A stretch of DNA of 64,000 nt. Origin: Lepisosteus oculatus (Eukaryota; Chordata; Actinopteri; Semionotiformes; Lepisosteidae). The position numbers and the translations under genes are program-made. The stretch covers positions 44,400,490 through 44,464,489 of the forward strand of contig NC_090709.1 of assembly GCF_040954835.1 (NCBI RefSeq), given 5' to 3'. Below are positions 9,233 to 20,141 of the stretch, in pieces (position 1 is the first letter of the stretch; each line of letters opens with the position of its first letter). The notes under the pieces were generated by a model. The model was not told the origin of the DNA and ran no database searches. It saw only the letters and a program-made list of their open reading frames with translations.

Positions 9233-12200
9233 ATGGACCCACAGAGATGCCGCACGGCCGTGCGCGGTCGCAGCAGGACCCGGGCCCGGCAAGGCGTCGT
9301 AAGTCCACCCCTCCCGCCCGCCGTCCACAGGGTCGCAGGTCCATTATAGCCTTCTGAGAGCACAGATTGCCTCTGAACGTCCCAGACTCTCACTGGACAC
9401 ACTGTAGAGACTGCCCAAGGCCCCTAGTCTCGACACGACTGGGCTGGGCTATTTGGTCAGAGCTGTCTCGGAGATGGGCTGTCTGGCGTCTTCACAGGTC
9501 ACACCGGTCAGGCCGAACCCGGACTGGCAGCGGGAGAGGTCCCGGCCCAAGTCCCGGTGCTTTTCCGTAAGTCTGACCCGGTCGCCTTCCGCGAGACTGG
9601 ACCGGCCGCCCTGTGGTGGGCCCGGTGCCCCACATCTACCCTACAGCTCCCCACTCTGACCCCTAAACTCCCGATACCCTACAGCTCCCCACACTGACCC
9701 CTAAACTCCCGATACCCTACAGCTCCCCACACTGACCCCTAAACTCCCGATACCCTATAACTCCCCACTCTGACTCCTAAACTCCCGATACCCTACAGCT
9801 CCCCACACTGACCCCTAAACTCCCGATACCCTACAGCTCCCCACACTGACCCCTAAACTCCCGAAACCCTACAGCTCCCCACACTGACCCCTAAACTCCC
9901 GATACCCTACAGCTCCCCACACTGACCCCTAAACTCCCGATACCCTACAGCTCCGCACACTGACCCCCACAGTCCTGATGGCCGAGAGGTCTCTGCTTGC
10001 TGTAGTGATTGAGTGAGCTCTGTGGACCTGACCTCTGTCTTGTGTCCTCGTTTCCAGCGTCTCCTAGTGGTCCGGCATTTCACACGACCTGAAGGTGAGA
10101 TCTGGGGAGGAGACAGAGCACCCCCTAACACCCCTGAGCTGGGTTACAGGGTAAGACAGCTTCTTACTGTTGGACACACCTGTCCACACTCTTACTGGAC
10201 ACACTGGACAAACTCACCTGTCCACACTCACTTGTCCAGACTCTTACTGGACACACTCTCACTGGACACACTGTCCACACTCACCTGTCCAGACTCTCAC
10301 TGGACACACTGTACACACTCACCTGTCCACACTCACTGGACACACTGTACACACTCACCTGTCCAGACTCTCACTGGACACACTGTACACACTCACCTGT
10401 CCAGACTCTTACTGGACACTCTGTACACACTCACCTGTCCAGGCGTAGTCTCTGCTCCTCATCCCCCCTGCATTGTGTCTCCCCCTCTCCCCGCTGGACA
10501 GAATCCTGTGGTGTCTTCGTGTCTCCCCGAGCTCGTCCAGAAGCTGGAGAGGGCGGCCGAGCTGCAGCTGGAGCTCCCGGGGTCGCCCGGCTCGTTCCGC
10601 TCGGTGTCCCCCCCCTCCTCGCCCGAGAGCCCCCTCCGCTCCCCGCCCCCGGCCCCCCCCTCTGGTCCCCTCAGGCCCCTGACCGCCCCGCCCCGCCGCC
10701 CCCCCTTCATCCCCGCCATGCCCCTCGAGCCCCCCCTGCTGCCCGGGGCGGTGCCCCTGCCCCTGCCCCTGCCCCCGCCCTTCCTGCCCCCCATCGCCCG
10801 CCCGGCCCCGCCAGGCCCCGCCTGGGGCTCCCCGGTGCGGAGGGCAAGGAGAGAGGCGGAGATGTCTGACGAGGCAAGTGGGGCAGAGTCTGTCCATCTG
10901 TCCGTCTGTCCGTCCGTCTGTCCGTCCATCTGTCCGTCTGTCCATCTATCCTTCAGTCCATCTGTCCCTCTGTCCCTCTGTCCATCTGTCCTTTTCTCTA
11001 TCCTGTCCTTCTGTCTTTCTGTCCTTTTGTGTCCATCTGTCTTTCTGTCCTTTTCTGTCTTTCTATCCATCACTCTATCTATCCTTTTCTCTGTCCATCT
11101 GTCCTTCTGTCCATCTGTCTTTCTGTCCTTTTCTCTGTCTTTTTGTCCATCTGTACTTCTCTCTTTCTGTCTTTCTGTCCTTCTGTCTGAGTCTCTCTTT
11201 TTCTCTGTGTCTGTCCCTCTCTCCCTGTCTCTTTCCATGTCTCCCTGCTCTCTGTTTGTCCTGCGTTGTCCCAGCTGGGTCTGTCTCCCTGTGTCTCTCC
11301 GTGTGTCTCCCTGCTCTCTGTCTGTCCTGCGTTGGCCCAGCTGGGTCTCTCTCCCTGTGTCTCTCCGTGTGTCTCCCTGCCTGTCTCTCTGTCTGTCCTG
11401 CGTTGTCCCAGCTAGGTCTCCCTCCCTCCTCTCTCTCTCTCCGTGTGTCTCCCTGCTCTCTGTCTGTCCTGCGTTGTCCCAGCTAGGTCTCCCCCCCTCC
11501 TCTCTCTCTCCGTGTGTCTCCCTGCTCTCTGTCTGTCCTGCGTTGTCCCAGCTGGGTCTCTCTCCCTGTGTCTCTCCGTGTGTCTCCCTGCTCTCTGTCT
11601 GTCCTGCGTTGTCCCAGCTAGGTCTCCCCCCCGCCTCTCTCTCTCCGTGTGTCTCCCTGCTCTCTGTCTGTCCTGCGTTGTCCCAGCTGGGTCTCTCTCC
11701 CTGTGTCTCTCCGTGTGTCTCCCTGCTCTCTGTCTGTCCTGCGTTGTCCCAGCTGGGTCTCCCTCCCTCCTCTCTCTCTCCGTGTGTCTCCCTGCTCTCT
11801 GTCTGTCCTGCGTTGTCCCAGCTGGGTCTCTCTCCCTGTGTCTCTTCGTGTGTCTCCCTGTCTGTCCTCTCTGTCTGTCCTGCGTTGTCCCAGCTGGGCC
11901 TGTCTCCTCTGCTCTCTGACTTCAGCTCTGTTCGCCGATGTCCTGCCAGCCCGTCTCTCTCTCAGCCTGTCTCTTGACTTGCAGGAGGAAGAGGAGGTGG
12001 AGACAGCTCTTCCGGCAGGAGAGAGGAAGGAGGTCAGTGCTGGTCCCACCCTGCCCCCTGTCCTGTCTGTGGTGGAGTTTCGCCGTCTTGTCTGTCCCTG
12101 GGTCTCAGTGTCTCTCTCTCTTTCAGCCCTGTCTGTCAGTGTCTCTCTCGGCCTGCTGTCTGCCTGTCCCTGCCTCTCTGTCTCTCTCTCTTTCAGCCCT

Positions 12201-12977
12201 GTCTGTCAGTGTCTCTCTCCTCCTCCTCTCTGTCCTCAGTGTGTCTCTCTCCTCCTCTCTGTCCTGTGGTGTCCAGTGGGTCAGTATTAGTGGGCTACAC
12301 CCAGGCTCACTCACTGCGAGTGTGGTCTCAGCAGAGTCTCTGTGCTCTTGGGACACTTGACTCACCTGTCTCTCTCTTTCTCTCCCTGTGCTGTCCCTCT
12401 CCTGCCCCCTCTCTCCCTCTTTGGACTCCAGCTGGAGGAGGTCCAATCACCACCTCCTCTGAGACAGCAGAAAAAGAAGGTGGGTAATGCTCTGATCCTC
12501 TCTTTACTCCTGTCTAGTGTCCAGTCAGTGTGTCTGTATGAACCCCTCTCTCTCTTAGTGTAGTGTTCATGTCCTGGAGTGTCCAGTCAGTGTGTCTGTA
12601 TGAACCCCTCTCTCTCTCAGTGCAGTGTTCATGTACTGGAGTGTCCAGTCAGTGTGTGTGTATGAACCCCTCTCTCTCTCAGTGCAGTGTTCATGTCCTG
12701 GAGTGTCCAGTCAGTGTGTCTGTATGAACCCCTCTCTCTCTCAGTGCAGTGTTCATGTCCTGGAGTGTCCAGTCCGACTCTTAACGTGACTCTCCTGTCT
12801 CTGCTTCAGAAGCGCCGATGCGTCTTTTTGATGTCCCTGAGCTGCGTGTCGGTGGAGACAGAAGATCAGGACGAGCCTTTGGAGGTGGCGGAGACCGTTG
12901 CTCAGGAGAGGAAGAGCGAGGGAGAAGAGGAGCAGGCTGCCGGGAAGGACAAGAAGAGGAAGAGGAGGGGCAGGTGA
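9233..12977 (+). CDS. Unrecognised proline-rich, NLS-bearing protein (8 exons, 287 aa)
   Basis: A non-coding exon ends at 8684 (atcg|gtaagt). Coding exons by splice sites and one continuous frame are 9233-9298, 9498-9566, 10058-10150, 10502-10873 (GC donor gcaagt), 11985-12032, 12432-12479 and 12810-12977. All joins are phase 0. The protein starts MDPQRCRTAVRGRSRTRARQ, a basic Arg/Gly-rich N-terminus. It continues with HFTRPEGEIWGGDR, then an amphipathic LPELVQKLERAAELQLEL helix (about residues 84-101) and a long proline-rich segment (about 105-180). An acidic MSDEEEEVE motif follows, and the end is KDKKRKRRGR. No enzyme domain is seen, so a nuclear scaffold or chromatin-linked role is only a guess. 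Introns are packed with minisatellites. A 3' half copy lies at 4666-5634. Confidence 0.6.
9640..9965 (+). repeat. 38-bp minisatellite in an intron
   Basis: About eight near-identical units of ccccacactgacccctaaac followed by tcccgataccctacagct. It lies between the third and fourth exons of the unrecognised gene. Confidence 0.95.
10165..10450 (+). repeat. 38-bp minisatellite in an intron
   Basis: About seven units built from actcacctgtccagactctc and actggacacactgtacac. It is unrelated in sequence to the 38-bp array at 9640. Confidence 0.93.
10880..11235 (+). repeat. (TCTG/TCCA)n pyrimidine tract
   Basis: Simple CT-rich sequence within intron 5. It makes a long artefact frame that is fused in silico to the proline-rich exon. 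Confidence 0.9.
11236..11890 (+). repeat. 66-72 bp minisatellite, about ten units
   Basis: Each unit carries gtcctgcgttgtcccagctg and a CT-rich spacer. The left duplicate has one unit (about 4558), so this array expanded in this copy or shrank in the other. Confidence 0.93.
12510..12790 (+). repeat. 62-bp minisatellite in the last intron (right copy)
   Basis: Four to five units matching 5160-5450. The array ends at the acceptor region of the last coding exon. Confidence 0.88.
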
Positions 12978-13129
12978 GCAGACAGGGGGGTGCCGCCCGG
13001 TCATGTCTGTGATTCAAGGAGGAGTCTCCTCTTGCTGTTTGATGTCATGGTGACGTCTGTGTCTATGTCCCTCACACCTGCAATAACAATATACTTTCCA
13101 GGTTACTTTCCTGGTTCTGTGCCTGCTAA

Positions 13130-13915
13130 GATCTGGACTGGACTGGACTGGATTGGACTGGACTGGACTGGACTGGAGCTGAGGGACACCAGACGACTGG
13201 ACTGGAGCCTAGGGACACCAGACTGGACTGGACCGGAGCTGAGAGGCACTAGACTGGACTGGAGCTGAGGGACACCAGACTGTGCTGGACTGAAGCTGAG
13301 GGACCCCAGTCTGTGCTGGACTGAAGCTGAGGGACCCCACACTGGACTGCACTGGAGCTGAGGGACACCAGACTGGACTGGACTGGAGCTGAGGGGCCCC
13401 AGACTGGACTAGACTGGAGCTGAGAGGCCCCAGACTGGACTGGACCAAAGCTGAGGGACCTCAGGCTATGCTGTACCGAAGCTGAGGGACCCCAGACTGT
13501 GCTGGACCGAAGCTGAGGGACCCCAGACTGGACCGAAGCTGAGGGACCCCAGTCTGTGCTGGACCGAAGCTGAGGGACCCCAGACTGTGCTGGACCGATG
13601 CTGAGGGACCCCAGTCTGGACTGAAGCTGAGGGACCCCAGTCTGTGCTGGACCGAAGCTGAGGGACCCCAGACTGGACCGAAGCTGAGGGACCCCAGTCT
13701 GTGCTGGACCGATGCTGAGGGACCCCAGACTGTGCTGGACCGATGCTGAGGGACCCCAGTCTGGACCGAAGCTGAGGGACCCCAGTCTGTGCTGGACCGA
13801 TGCTGAGGGACCCCAGTCTGGACCGAAGCTGAGGGACCCCAGACTGTGCTGGACCGATGCTGAGGGACCCCAGTCTGGACTGAAGCTGAGGGACCCCAGA
13901 CTGGACTGATGACCT
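13130..13915 (+). repeat. 3' UTR minisatellite (about 25-31 bp units)
   Basis: About 27 units of the type ggaccgaagctgagggaccc plus cagtctgtgct fill nearly all DNA between the stop codon (12977) and the AATAAA (13929). The left copy has about three units. If the gene is transcribed, the mRNA carries about 780 nt of this repeat. Confidence 0.93.
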
Positions 13916-13928
13916 TTTGTTAAGCATC

Positions 13929-13934
13929 AATAAA
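13929..13934 (+). terminator. AATAAA poly(A) signal
   Basis: A canonical signal lies right after the 3' UTR minisatellite. The A-run after it also occurs in the left duplicate, so it is genomic and not a retro-copied tail. Confidence 0.65.
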
Positions 13935-13987
13935 TTTTTTAAAAAAAAATCTGTTTAGCTTTTGGTTTTTTCCCTCCCCCCCCCAAG

Positions 13988-14405
13988 GTTGCTGCTGGGA
14001 GAGGTGTTAGTAGGGCCAGCAGGGGGCGCTCTCACCGTGCGGTCTGTGTGGGTCCTGATGCCCCAGTATAGTGACGGGGGACACTGGACTGTAAACAGGC
14101 GCCGTCCTTCGGATGAGACGTCAAACCGAGGTCCTGACTCTCTGTGCTCATTAACAATCCCGGGGTGTCTCTGGAGAAGAGTAGGGGTGTTACCCCAGTG
14201 TCCTGGCCTGATTCCCCCCCTGGTCTTTACCCATCATGGCCTCCTAATCACCCCCGTCTCTGAACTGGCTCCATCCCTCTGCTCTCCTCCCCACTGAGAG
14301 CTGCTGTGTGCTGAGCGGACTGGAGCATCATCCAGGTGGGGCTGCACACTGGGGGGTCTGGAGGGGATCCCCCTGACCTGGGAAGAGCTCTGAGTGGAGT
14401 GTCCA
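13988..14405 (+). mobile_element. 5S-derived SINE, head missing
   Basis: Matches 6325-6750 of the left duplicate. The 5S promoter part is absent, so about 335 bp were lost here or gained there. Confidence 0.82.
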
Positions 14406-14570
14406 GAACTGGACCGGGGACACAGACCCCTGGACTTACTGGACCGGGGACACAGACCCCTGGACTGACTGGACCGGGGACACAGACCCCTGGACTGACT
14501 GGACCAGAGTCACAGACCCCCGGACTGACTGGATCAGAGTCACAGACCCCCGGACTGACTGGACCAGGAA
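14405..14570 (+). repeat. 30-bp minisatellite
   Basis: About five units of ggaccggggacacagacccc plus tggactgact. It is inserted at the end of the SINE relative to the left duplicate. Confidence 0.9.
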
Positions 14571-14844
14571 CTGCCTGGGATAAATCAGTGAATCGATCTG
14601 TCAGATCAGCCAACCCTCTGACAACCCAGCAAGCAATTAGATCAGTCAAAATGTCAATGATCAATTAATCAGTCTGGGCTGTCAAATGATTTTTTAAAAG
14701 CTCTCCCTGCAAAACCAAAGTCAGCTCTCCCACTGGTTTCTGGAGTTGGTGCTGAACTAACGTCTTTCATTCATTCCCAGACTAAACAACATCCAGCACC
14801 ACCACTCCTGCTCCCACAAGTCACATTGAGTATGGCTGGAACAC

Positions 14845-15177
14845 CACTTCAAGGGTGTGCACTGGGAACACTGGGTATCCTCTGAACACTGGGCGTGCAC
14901 TGAGAACACTGAGTATCCTCTGAACACTGGGCGTGCACTGGGAACACTGGGTATCCTCTGAACACTGGGCATGCACTGGGAACACTGGGTATCCTCTGAA
15001 CACTGGGGGTGCACTGGGAACACTGCGTATCCTCTGAACAGTGGGGGTGCGCTGGGAACACTGAGTATCCTCTGAACACTGGGAACACTGGATATCCTCT
15101 GAACACTGGGTGTACACTGTGAACACTAGGAGTGCGCTGGGCATCCTTTGAACACTGGGAGTGCTCTGGGCATCCTG
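14845..15177 (-). repeat. 38-bp minisatellite
   Basis: About eight units of gggaacactgggtatcctct plus gaacactgggcgtgcact. It lies between two copies of the SINE 3' end. Confidence 0.92.
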
Positions 15178-15310
15178 TGAGCTGCTGTGTGCTGAGCGGA
15201 CTGGAGCATCATCCAGGTGGGGGCTGCACACTGGGGGGGCTGGAGGGGATCCCCCTGACCTGGGAAGAGCCATGAGTGGAGGGTCCAGACTTATTAATTA
15301 TTATTATTAT
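15178..15310 (+). mobile_element. Second copy of the SINE 3' end
   Basis: The block gagctgctgtgtgctgagcg to the TTATTATT tail repeats 14297-14405. In the left duplicate it occurs once, so the right copy underwent a local tandem duplication around the two minisatellites. Confidence 0.8.
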
Positions 15311-15905
15311 TATTCGTGCTGCACTGGGCTTCAGTCCTGGCAGTGAGAGGGGGACTCTGTGATCAGTACAGATACTTATGACTGTATAATAATACACGAT
15401 AGAAATGGAAACAGGGTAGCGCTGTAGTCTCTTCGAAACGTTTTGAACTGCCAGAAGACGTTTTCACAACCCGGACTCGTGAAGGTACAGGTCTTCTTCC
15501 ATCGTCCGTAGTAAGGTGAGAGGCCACACCCTCGGGGCGCAGTATCCCCGATGCACCCCCCACCACCCAAAACGACACACACTTCTGTGACGATTGGGAG
15601 ACCCCGGTTCGACCACCCCCTGCGGTGGAGGAAACGACCCGCTGGAGAGAACACGCAGACTCCACACAGAAGGGTCACCTCGGCATTTATTCCAACAGCA
15701 AAACAACACCAGAGAGAAACGGTCTCCGAAAGAGATGCGTACACCGGGAAAAACACGACGGGGTCATTACAAATGGGAATAGGAGTTCTTTTTTTCTTTT
15801 TTTTCCGGACGTCAGTTGTATCGTGTCCTTGTGATTTCTCCCGTTTCGAACGGAGTTTAATGTCGCGTTTCTACTTTATTAGAGAGAGGCACTGAACTTT
15901 GGGGA
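15300..15905. repeat. Duplicate of 6780-7062 with a 325-bp interruption
   Basis: Flanks at 15300-15504 and 15828-15900 match the left copy. The insert at about 15505-15827 contains cgcagactccacacagaagg, a piece of a common fish dispersed repeat. Confidence 0.75.
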
Positions 15906-16334
15906 ACGTGACATCTACCCAGTATTACTAGTAGGTTGATACATATAAATGTTCTTTTTCCCCACGTATTATACCTCGCGAAATATAACGATGGCCAACT
16001 CCTTAAGTCGAAATTTAAACCCTTTTCACGCTACAAGACTCCGGACGTTTCCTTTTTTGTCCTCTTTGGCCTCCAAGATAAAAAAAAACTGGGATCCATC
16101 GTGGCGTTGCCAAATTAAAACGTCAACCACTTTTCGGGCTTTCGTGCTGTCCATGATGAAACCGTCATGGTTGTGTAAGGATACGTTACGTCACAGACCG
16201 GCGGCGCTCGGGCGTGAGGAGTGTCGTTACGTTTTTGAAACGGGCACGTCAGACAAGATCTCGGACAAGATCTCCGAAAAACCCAAACCTGTAAGATTCA
16301 ATTTCAATTGAGTTTGTTTTATATAGCGCCTTTC
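15905..16334. other. Non-coding stretch, nothing recognised
   Basis: A 120-residue frame (15949-16311 +) has no domain and no splice or start support. The end near 16290-16345 carries the dispersed motif tttatatagcgcctttcaca. Confidence 0.4.
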
Positions 16335-16678
16335 ACAACAAGAATGCCCCAAGGCCCCGAACAAAGGAGTTGTTCCACACCCCCGCCACCCTCTGTGTAC
16401 AGTAGAGCCCCCTGTCCTGACTGGAGGAGCTCACCCAGCTGTGTCTGGAGAGAAGCCGGGGTATCGGCTTCAAGCACAGGGCTGGGCGGCTTGGGCTTGT
16501 TCCCCACCTCCACCACCCTCTGTGTACAGTAGAGCCTCCTGTCCTGACTGGAGGAGCTCAGCCAGCTGTGTCTGGAGAGAAGCCAGGGTATCGGCTTCAA
16601 CCACAGGGCTGGGCAGCTTGTTCCCCACCCCCACCCCCTTCTGTGTACAGAAGAGCCTCCTGTCCTGACTGGAGTGAC
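16335..16678 (-). repeat. Dispersed 127-bp repeat array, minus orientation
   Basis: Almost three units of the family at 8800-9180, in reverse orientation. Frames on both strands come from the repeat. Confidence 0.9.
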
Positions 16679-16752
16679 AGTAGAGACGGGGTTCATGGGT
16701 TATCTGGAGGGGGACTTCGCTCCAACAAAACGCCCAGCCCTGCTGCTCCTAC

Positions 16753-16969
16753 CTCGGACGGAAGACACTTTCCTCAGCTGCTCCATCGTCTTCTCCCTGC
16801 GGGAGACCGGCCGCCTGCCGGATCGGGGGGCGCTGTCGTCGGGGTGGGTCGCGGCCCCCGACGTCGAGGGGCTCTCGGGGGGGGGGCGCCCCGCTCGTCG
16901 TCGGCACCGGCGCCGCGTTCTCTGCCGCCGCCACCACCGCCACCACCGGCGTCGGGCCGCGGGCCTCAC
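16753..16969 (-). other. Weak candidate exon, CpG-rich, minus strand
   Basis: A minus-strand stretch has an acceptor-like tgcctccag (before 16969) and a donor CGAG|gtagga (after 16753). Two frames are open. One gives a Pro/Ala-rich segment ending EDDGAAEESVFRPR. The other contains an ATG at 16786 giving MEQLRKVSSVR up to the donor. No family is recognised and the reading frame is undecided. Confidence 0.25.
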
Positions 16970-17092
16970 CTGGAGGCAACACACCGGCTTCTTTTAACAG
17001 ATCACCTCGGGAATCGGGAACAACGGAGCTGTGTGCGGCCGTTTGTACGGAGGGGTTCAGCGCGGGGGGGCTCCGGGCTCGGGTCTGGTCCC

Positions 17093-17113
17093 GGGGGGGG
17101 GGGGGGGGGGGGG
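17093..17113 (+). repeat. Run of 21 G
   Basis: An uninterrupted poly-G tract. Its length should be treated as uncertain in any assembly. Confidence 0.9.
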
Positions 17114-17240
17114 ACTGTCTGTGTGGAGTCTGCATGGTCTCCCTGTGTTCTCCGGGTCCAAAGACAGGCTTTTGGGCTAATTGGCTTCTGGGAAAACTGA
17201 CCCTGGTGTGTGTGTCCTGTGATGGACTGCTGTCCTGTCC

Positions 17241-17275
<35 letters not shown>

Positions 17276-17440
17276 TGTGAGGGACTGGTGTCCTATCCAG
17301 GTTGTGTGTGTGTGTCCTGTGAGTGACTGGTGTCCTGTCCAGGGTGTGTGAGTGTGTGTGTGTCCTGTGATGGACTGGTGTCCTGTCCAGGGTGTGTGAG
17401 TGTGTGTGTCTGTGTGTCTTGTGATGGACAGATGGTACCC
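17114..17440 (+). repeat. Dispersed fish repeat with GT-rich tandem part
   Basis: Starts with gtggagtctgcatggtctcc and aattggcttctgggaaaact, then four units of gactggtgtcctgtccaggg with (gt)n. The same family is seen at 55535-55650, 60235-60520 (minus), 62960-63185 and 63540-63840 (minus). Confidence 0.88.
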
Positions 17441-17449
17441 AGCCTGGAC

Positions 17450-17690
17450 ACCCATGAGACACTGGTTTCCTCAGAAGACTCTGTCCCTAACCCGGGTCCA
17501 GAAGAAACTACAGTGACCTATAATTCCTGCGCCTCGGAAGGGGTTATGACGTCTATGTCCGGCCCCCGCGCCCGCGGACCGGCGGTTCGGCGTCGCGCTC
17601 CGCAGCTCGAGCTTCGGTGCGAGGCAGGGCGGGAGGGAGTCGATGTGGCCTCGGCGCCATCTTTGCTGGTGAGTCAATTGTGACCGTTGC
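17450..17690 (+). promoter_or_regulatory. CpG-rich segment with a possible first exon
   Basis: High CpG content, a gcgccatctttgctg|gtgagt donor at about 17669, and AT-rich DNA beyond it. The CGCCATCTTTG string resembles a YY1-type promoter site. No downstream exon can be joined with confidence. Confidence 0.3.
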
Positions 17691-18296
17691 GGTACAATAA
17701 ACCATCAATAAACCTTTTCCCACCCCGACCAGTATTTCTGTCGCGGCCCACGTCCCTTACAATCGACAAACTATAAAAAAACAGTAGCCCTTCGCAACAT
17801 TACACGCCATTTTTTTATTTTAAACGTCCGCTAGATACGCAGGTGGCTCGATACCTGTCTTATCCTTGTCGGCGTCTTTATACCGGCAAGTGAATTTTAT
17901 TTGGCGTCCCTCAGAATTGTGACAGAAATGTCAGTGAACCACAATAAAAAATAAACTTTTTTTTTAAAGGCGATGAATGGATTTTAAGAGTAACCGTGTA
18001 GCAACTGACTTAAGGAAAAAAAAGTTGTCTTTCCCTACGAAGACTTTTTGGTACAGGACTTTCTTTAAATATCAGTTGTGCATAGCGTTTTACAAAAAGT
18101 TGATGATGATCTTGGAGATAATTGCAAAGGAAAATTGAGATAAATGCCAAAACATTACGTGTGAAACGACAGGACAGAACTTTGAACCCACAAAGAAACA
18201 AAGGTATGAAATATTGCCTCTTCATGGGGGGGTTGATAATTGTAATAAGTGTAACTAATTTTCGTAAAGAAATGTATATTGTAACGCTTACGGCCG
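17690..18296. other. AT-rich intergenic DNA
   Basis: Nothing recognised on either strand. Confidence 0.4.
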
Positions 18297-18500
18297 ACAA
18301 GCACTGTGTGTAAGAGCCGGCGTACCAGAGCGGGTGACGTCACCGCCCTTCCCTGTGATAGCAGGACCACAACTACTGGGCTGTGGAGAGATCTCTCTTT
18401 AGCTCACGGGGCTAGGTCGCTGCAGAAAGACGCGGAAGTCCCGGGTTCGAGCCTCCAGTCGGGACGGGGCCGACTAGTTGCGGCAAGGGTGCTCGCCTGA
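18297..18500 (+). mobile_element. tRNA-type SINE
   Basis: Contains gtgtaagagccggc, a conserved accgcccttccctgtgatag block and a tRNA-like part with a B box (gggttcgagcc). The reverse complement at 55085-55228 shares the same block order, which defines a family. Confidence 0.65.
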
Positions 18501-19330
18501 GCCCCCATTGCGTTATAATATTATGGGAGTCACACGTGAGATTTAGTGTATATACGTTTCATATTGTGCATATATATACGGGGTTAAAAAGTGGAATGAG
18601 TATGATTATAAACTCGTGTGTCCTATGATCAGATAATTTTTGAACAAGCTTTGATTAGACAGGTAAAAAACAACATCAGATCCTTGTTTTTAATATATTC
18701 TTACGTCTGAATATCAGCTTCTCCCCTCTGGCCAACATTTCAGGGCTCCAGGTGTAGATCCCAAATTGAAACAAATATTCATTTGTTACCCTTATTAAGA
18801 CAGTTAATAGAAGTGAGTGACCAGGGTAAATAAAGGTGGTTCAGTGTAAACTGTTTATATGTGTGAGATGTCATGACTTCTTATATTAAGTTTTATCTTT
18901 ATATTTAGTTATACATGTGTAATAGATGCGATGTGTGTCCATAAAAAGGTTTCTCCAGGGGAAAATCAAGTTGGTTTTAAAACCGGGTTTCCTTTTAAGG
19001 GTACGTTTGCATTCCAAGTGTGGTGTTTTTGCCTTTTTATCATGTTTCGGATGTGAATCCGTGGTATTTTTGCCGAGACAAGTTGCCTTTTTATACGTGG
19101 AGGGATCTGCTCGTGAGATGTCCGTTCGGTCCATTTCTGAGCTCAGTATAAGGTGTAGAAAGCATGACTGTCATCATAACCCGCCTCTCACCCTGGCCCG
19201 AGCCTGAAGCATGCCCCCTAGTGCAGGGTTAGAGGTGTGGAATAATGTTGTGACTATTGCTTCATCAATAACATGCTGATTGCATGTTTCTAGATGGGTA
19301 TAAAAGAGATCTCAACTACTGAGGGGCCTT
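18500..19330. other. AT-rich intergenic DNA
   Basis: Short frames at 18886-19207 have no recognisable domain or splice support. Confidence 0.4.
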
Positions 19331-19334
19331 ACTA

Positions 19335-19765
19335 ATAATTGCTTACACTTATATAGCGCTTTTCTGGAGACTCCACTCAAAGCGCTGCACAGGGAATGGG
19401 GAATCCCACTACCGCCACCAATGTACAGCCCCCACCTGGATGATGCGACGGCAGCCATAGTGCGCCAGAACGCTCCCCACACACCAGCTCTCAGTGGGGA
19501 GGAGAGCAGAGGGATGAAGCCAGTTCAGAGAGGGGGGTTATTAGGAGGCCATGATTGGTAAGGGCCAATGGGAAATTTGGCCAGGACGCCTGGGTTACAC
19601 CCCTACTCTTTTCGAGAGACGCCCTGGGATTTTTAATGACCACATAGAGTCAGGACTTCGGTTTTACGTCTAGTTTACAGTCTAGTGTCCCCTGTCACTA
19701 TACTGGGGTATCAGACCGCAGGGTGAGCGCCCCCCTGCTGTCCCACTAACACCTCTTCCACCTCT
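19335..19765 (-). mobile_element. 5S-derived SINE, minus orientation
   Basis: Begins with the tail (cttatatagcgcttttctgg) and carries the family body. It lacks the 5S head, which would lie near 19790. Confidence 0.85.
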
Positions 19766-20020
19766 TAGTAGCCAATGAAAAATGGAAGCTTCCTCAGAGA
19801 CATACGCAGGAAGACAGGAGTTTATGATGAAAGTTCGAGAGGGATGGCCACACCCTAGTTCGGTCAGACTCGGCTGTCGATATTTTAGCAATCACTCCTG
19901 ACTCCTCTCCTGAAACACTGTCAATACTGCACGTGATCCCCCTCTCACCCTCGCGTCTCTCTCTCACCCCGTCTCCACCTGTGTAGCTGCCCCCCCTGGT
20001 CACTCCTCCTCGCTGTGCAG

Positions 20021-20070
20021 GGGGGGTCCCAGCCTCCTCGTCCTCTGGCCAGGAGCCCTCAGCCAAGCGG
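20021..20070 (+). other. Weak candidate exon
   Basis: Acceptor cgctgtgcag (to 20020) and donor CGG|gttcag. The phase reads VPASSSSGQEPSAKR. The donor is weak and the family unknown. Confidence 0.2.
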
Positions 20071-20141
20071 GTTCAGCCAGATCATCACTCCATGATCCTT
20101 TCAGTATGCTAAATTCCTGGTGTTGTTTTTTTTCTCCCCAG

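Noticed and set aside
10013-11977. A 654-residue open frame on the plus strand
   Set aside because: It joins two true exons through introns made of minisatellites. Splice sites and comparison with the left duplicate show that only 10058-10150 and 10502-10873 are exonic.
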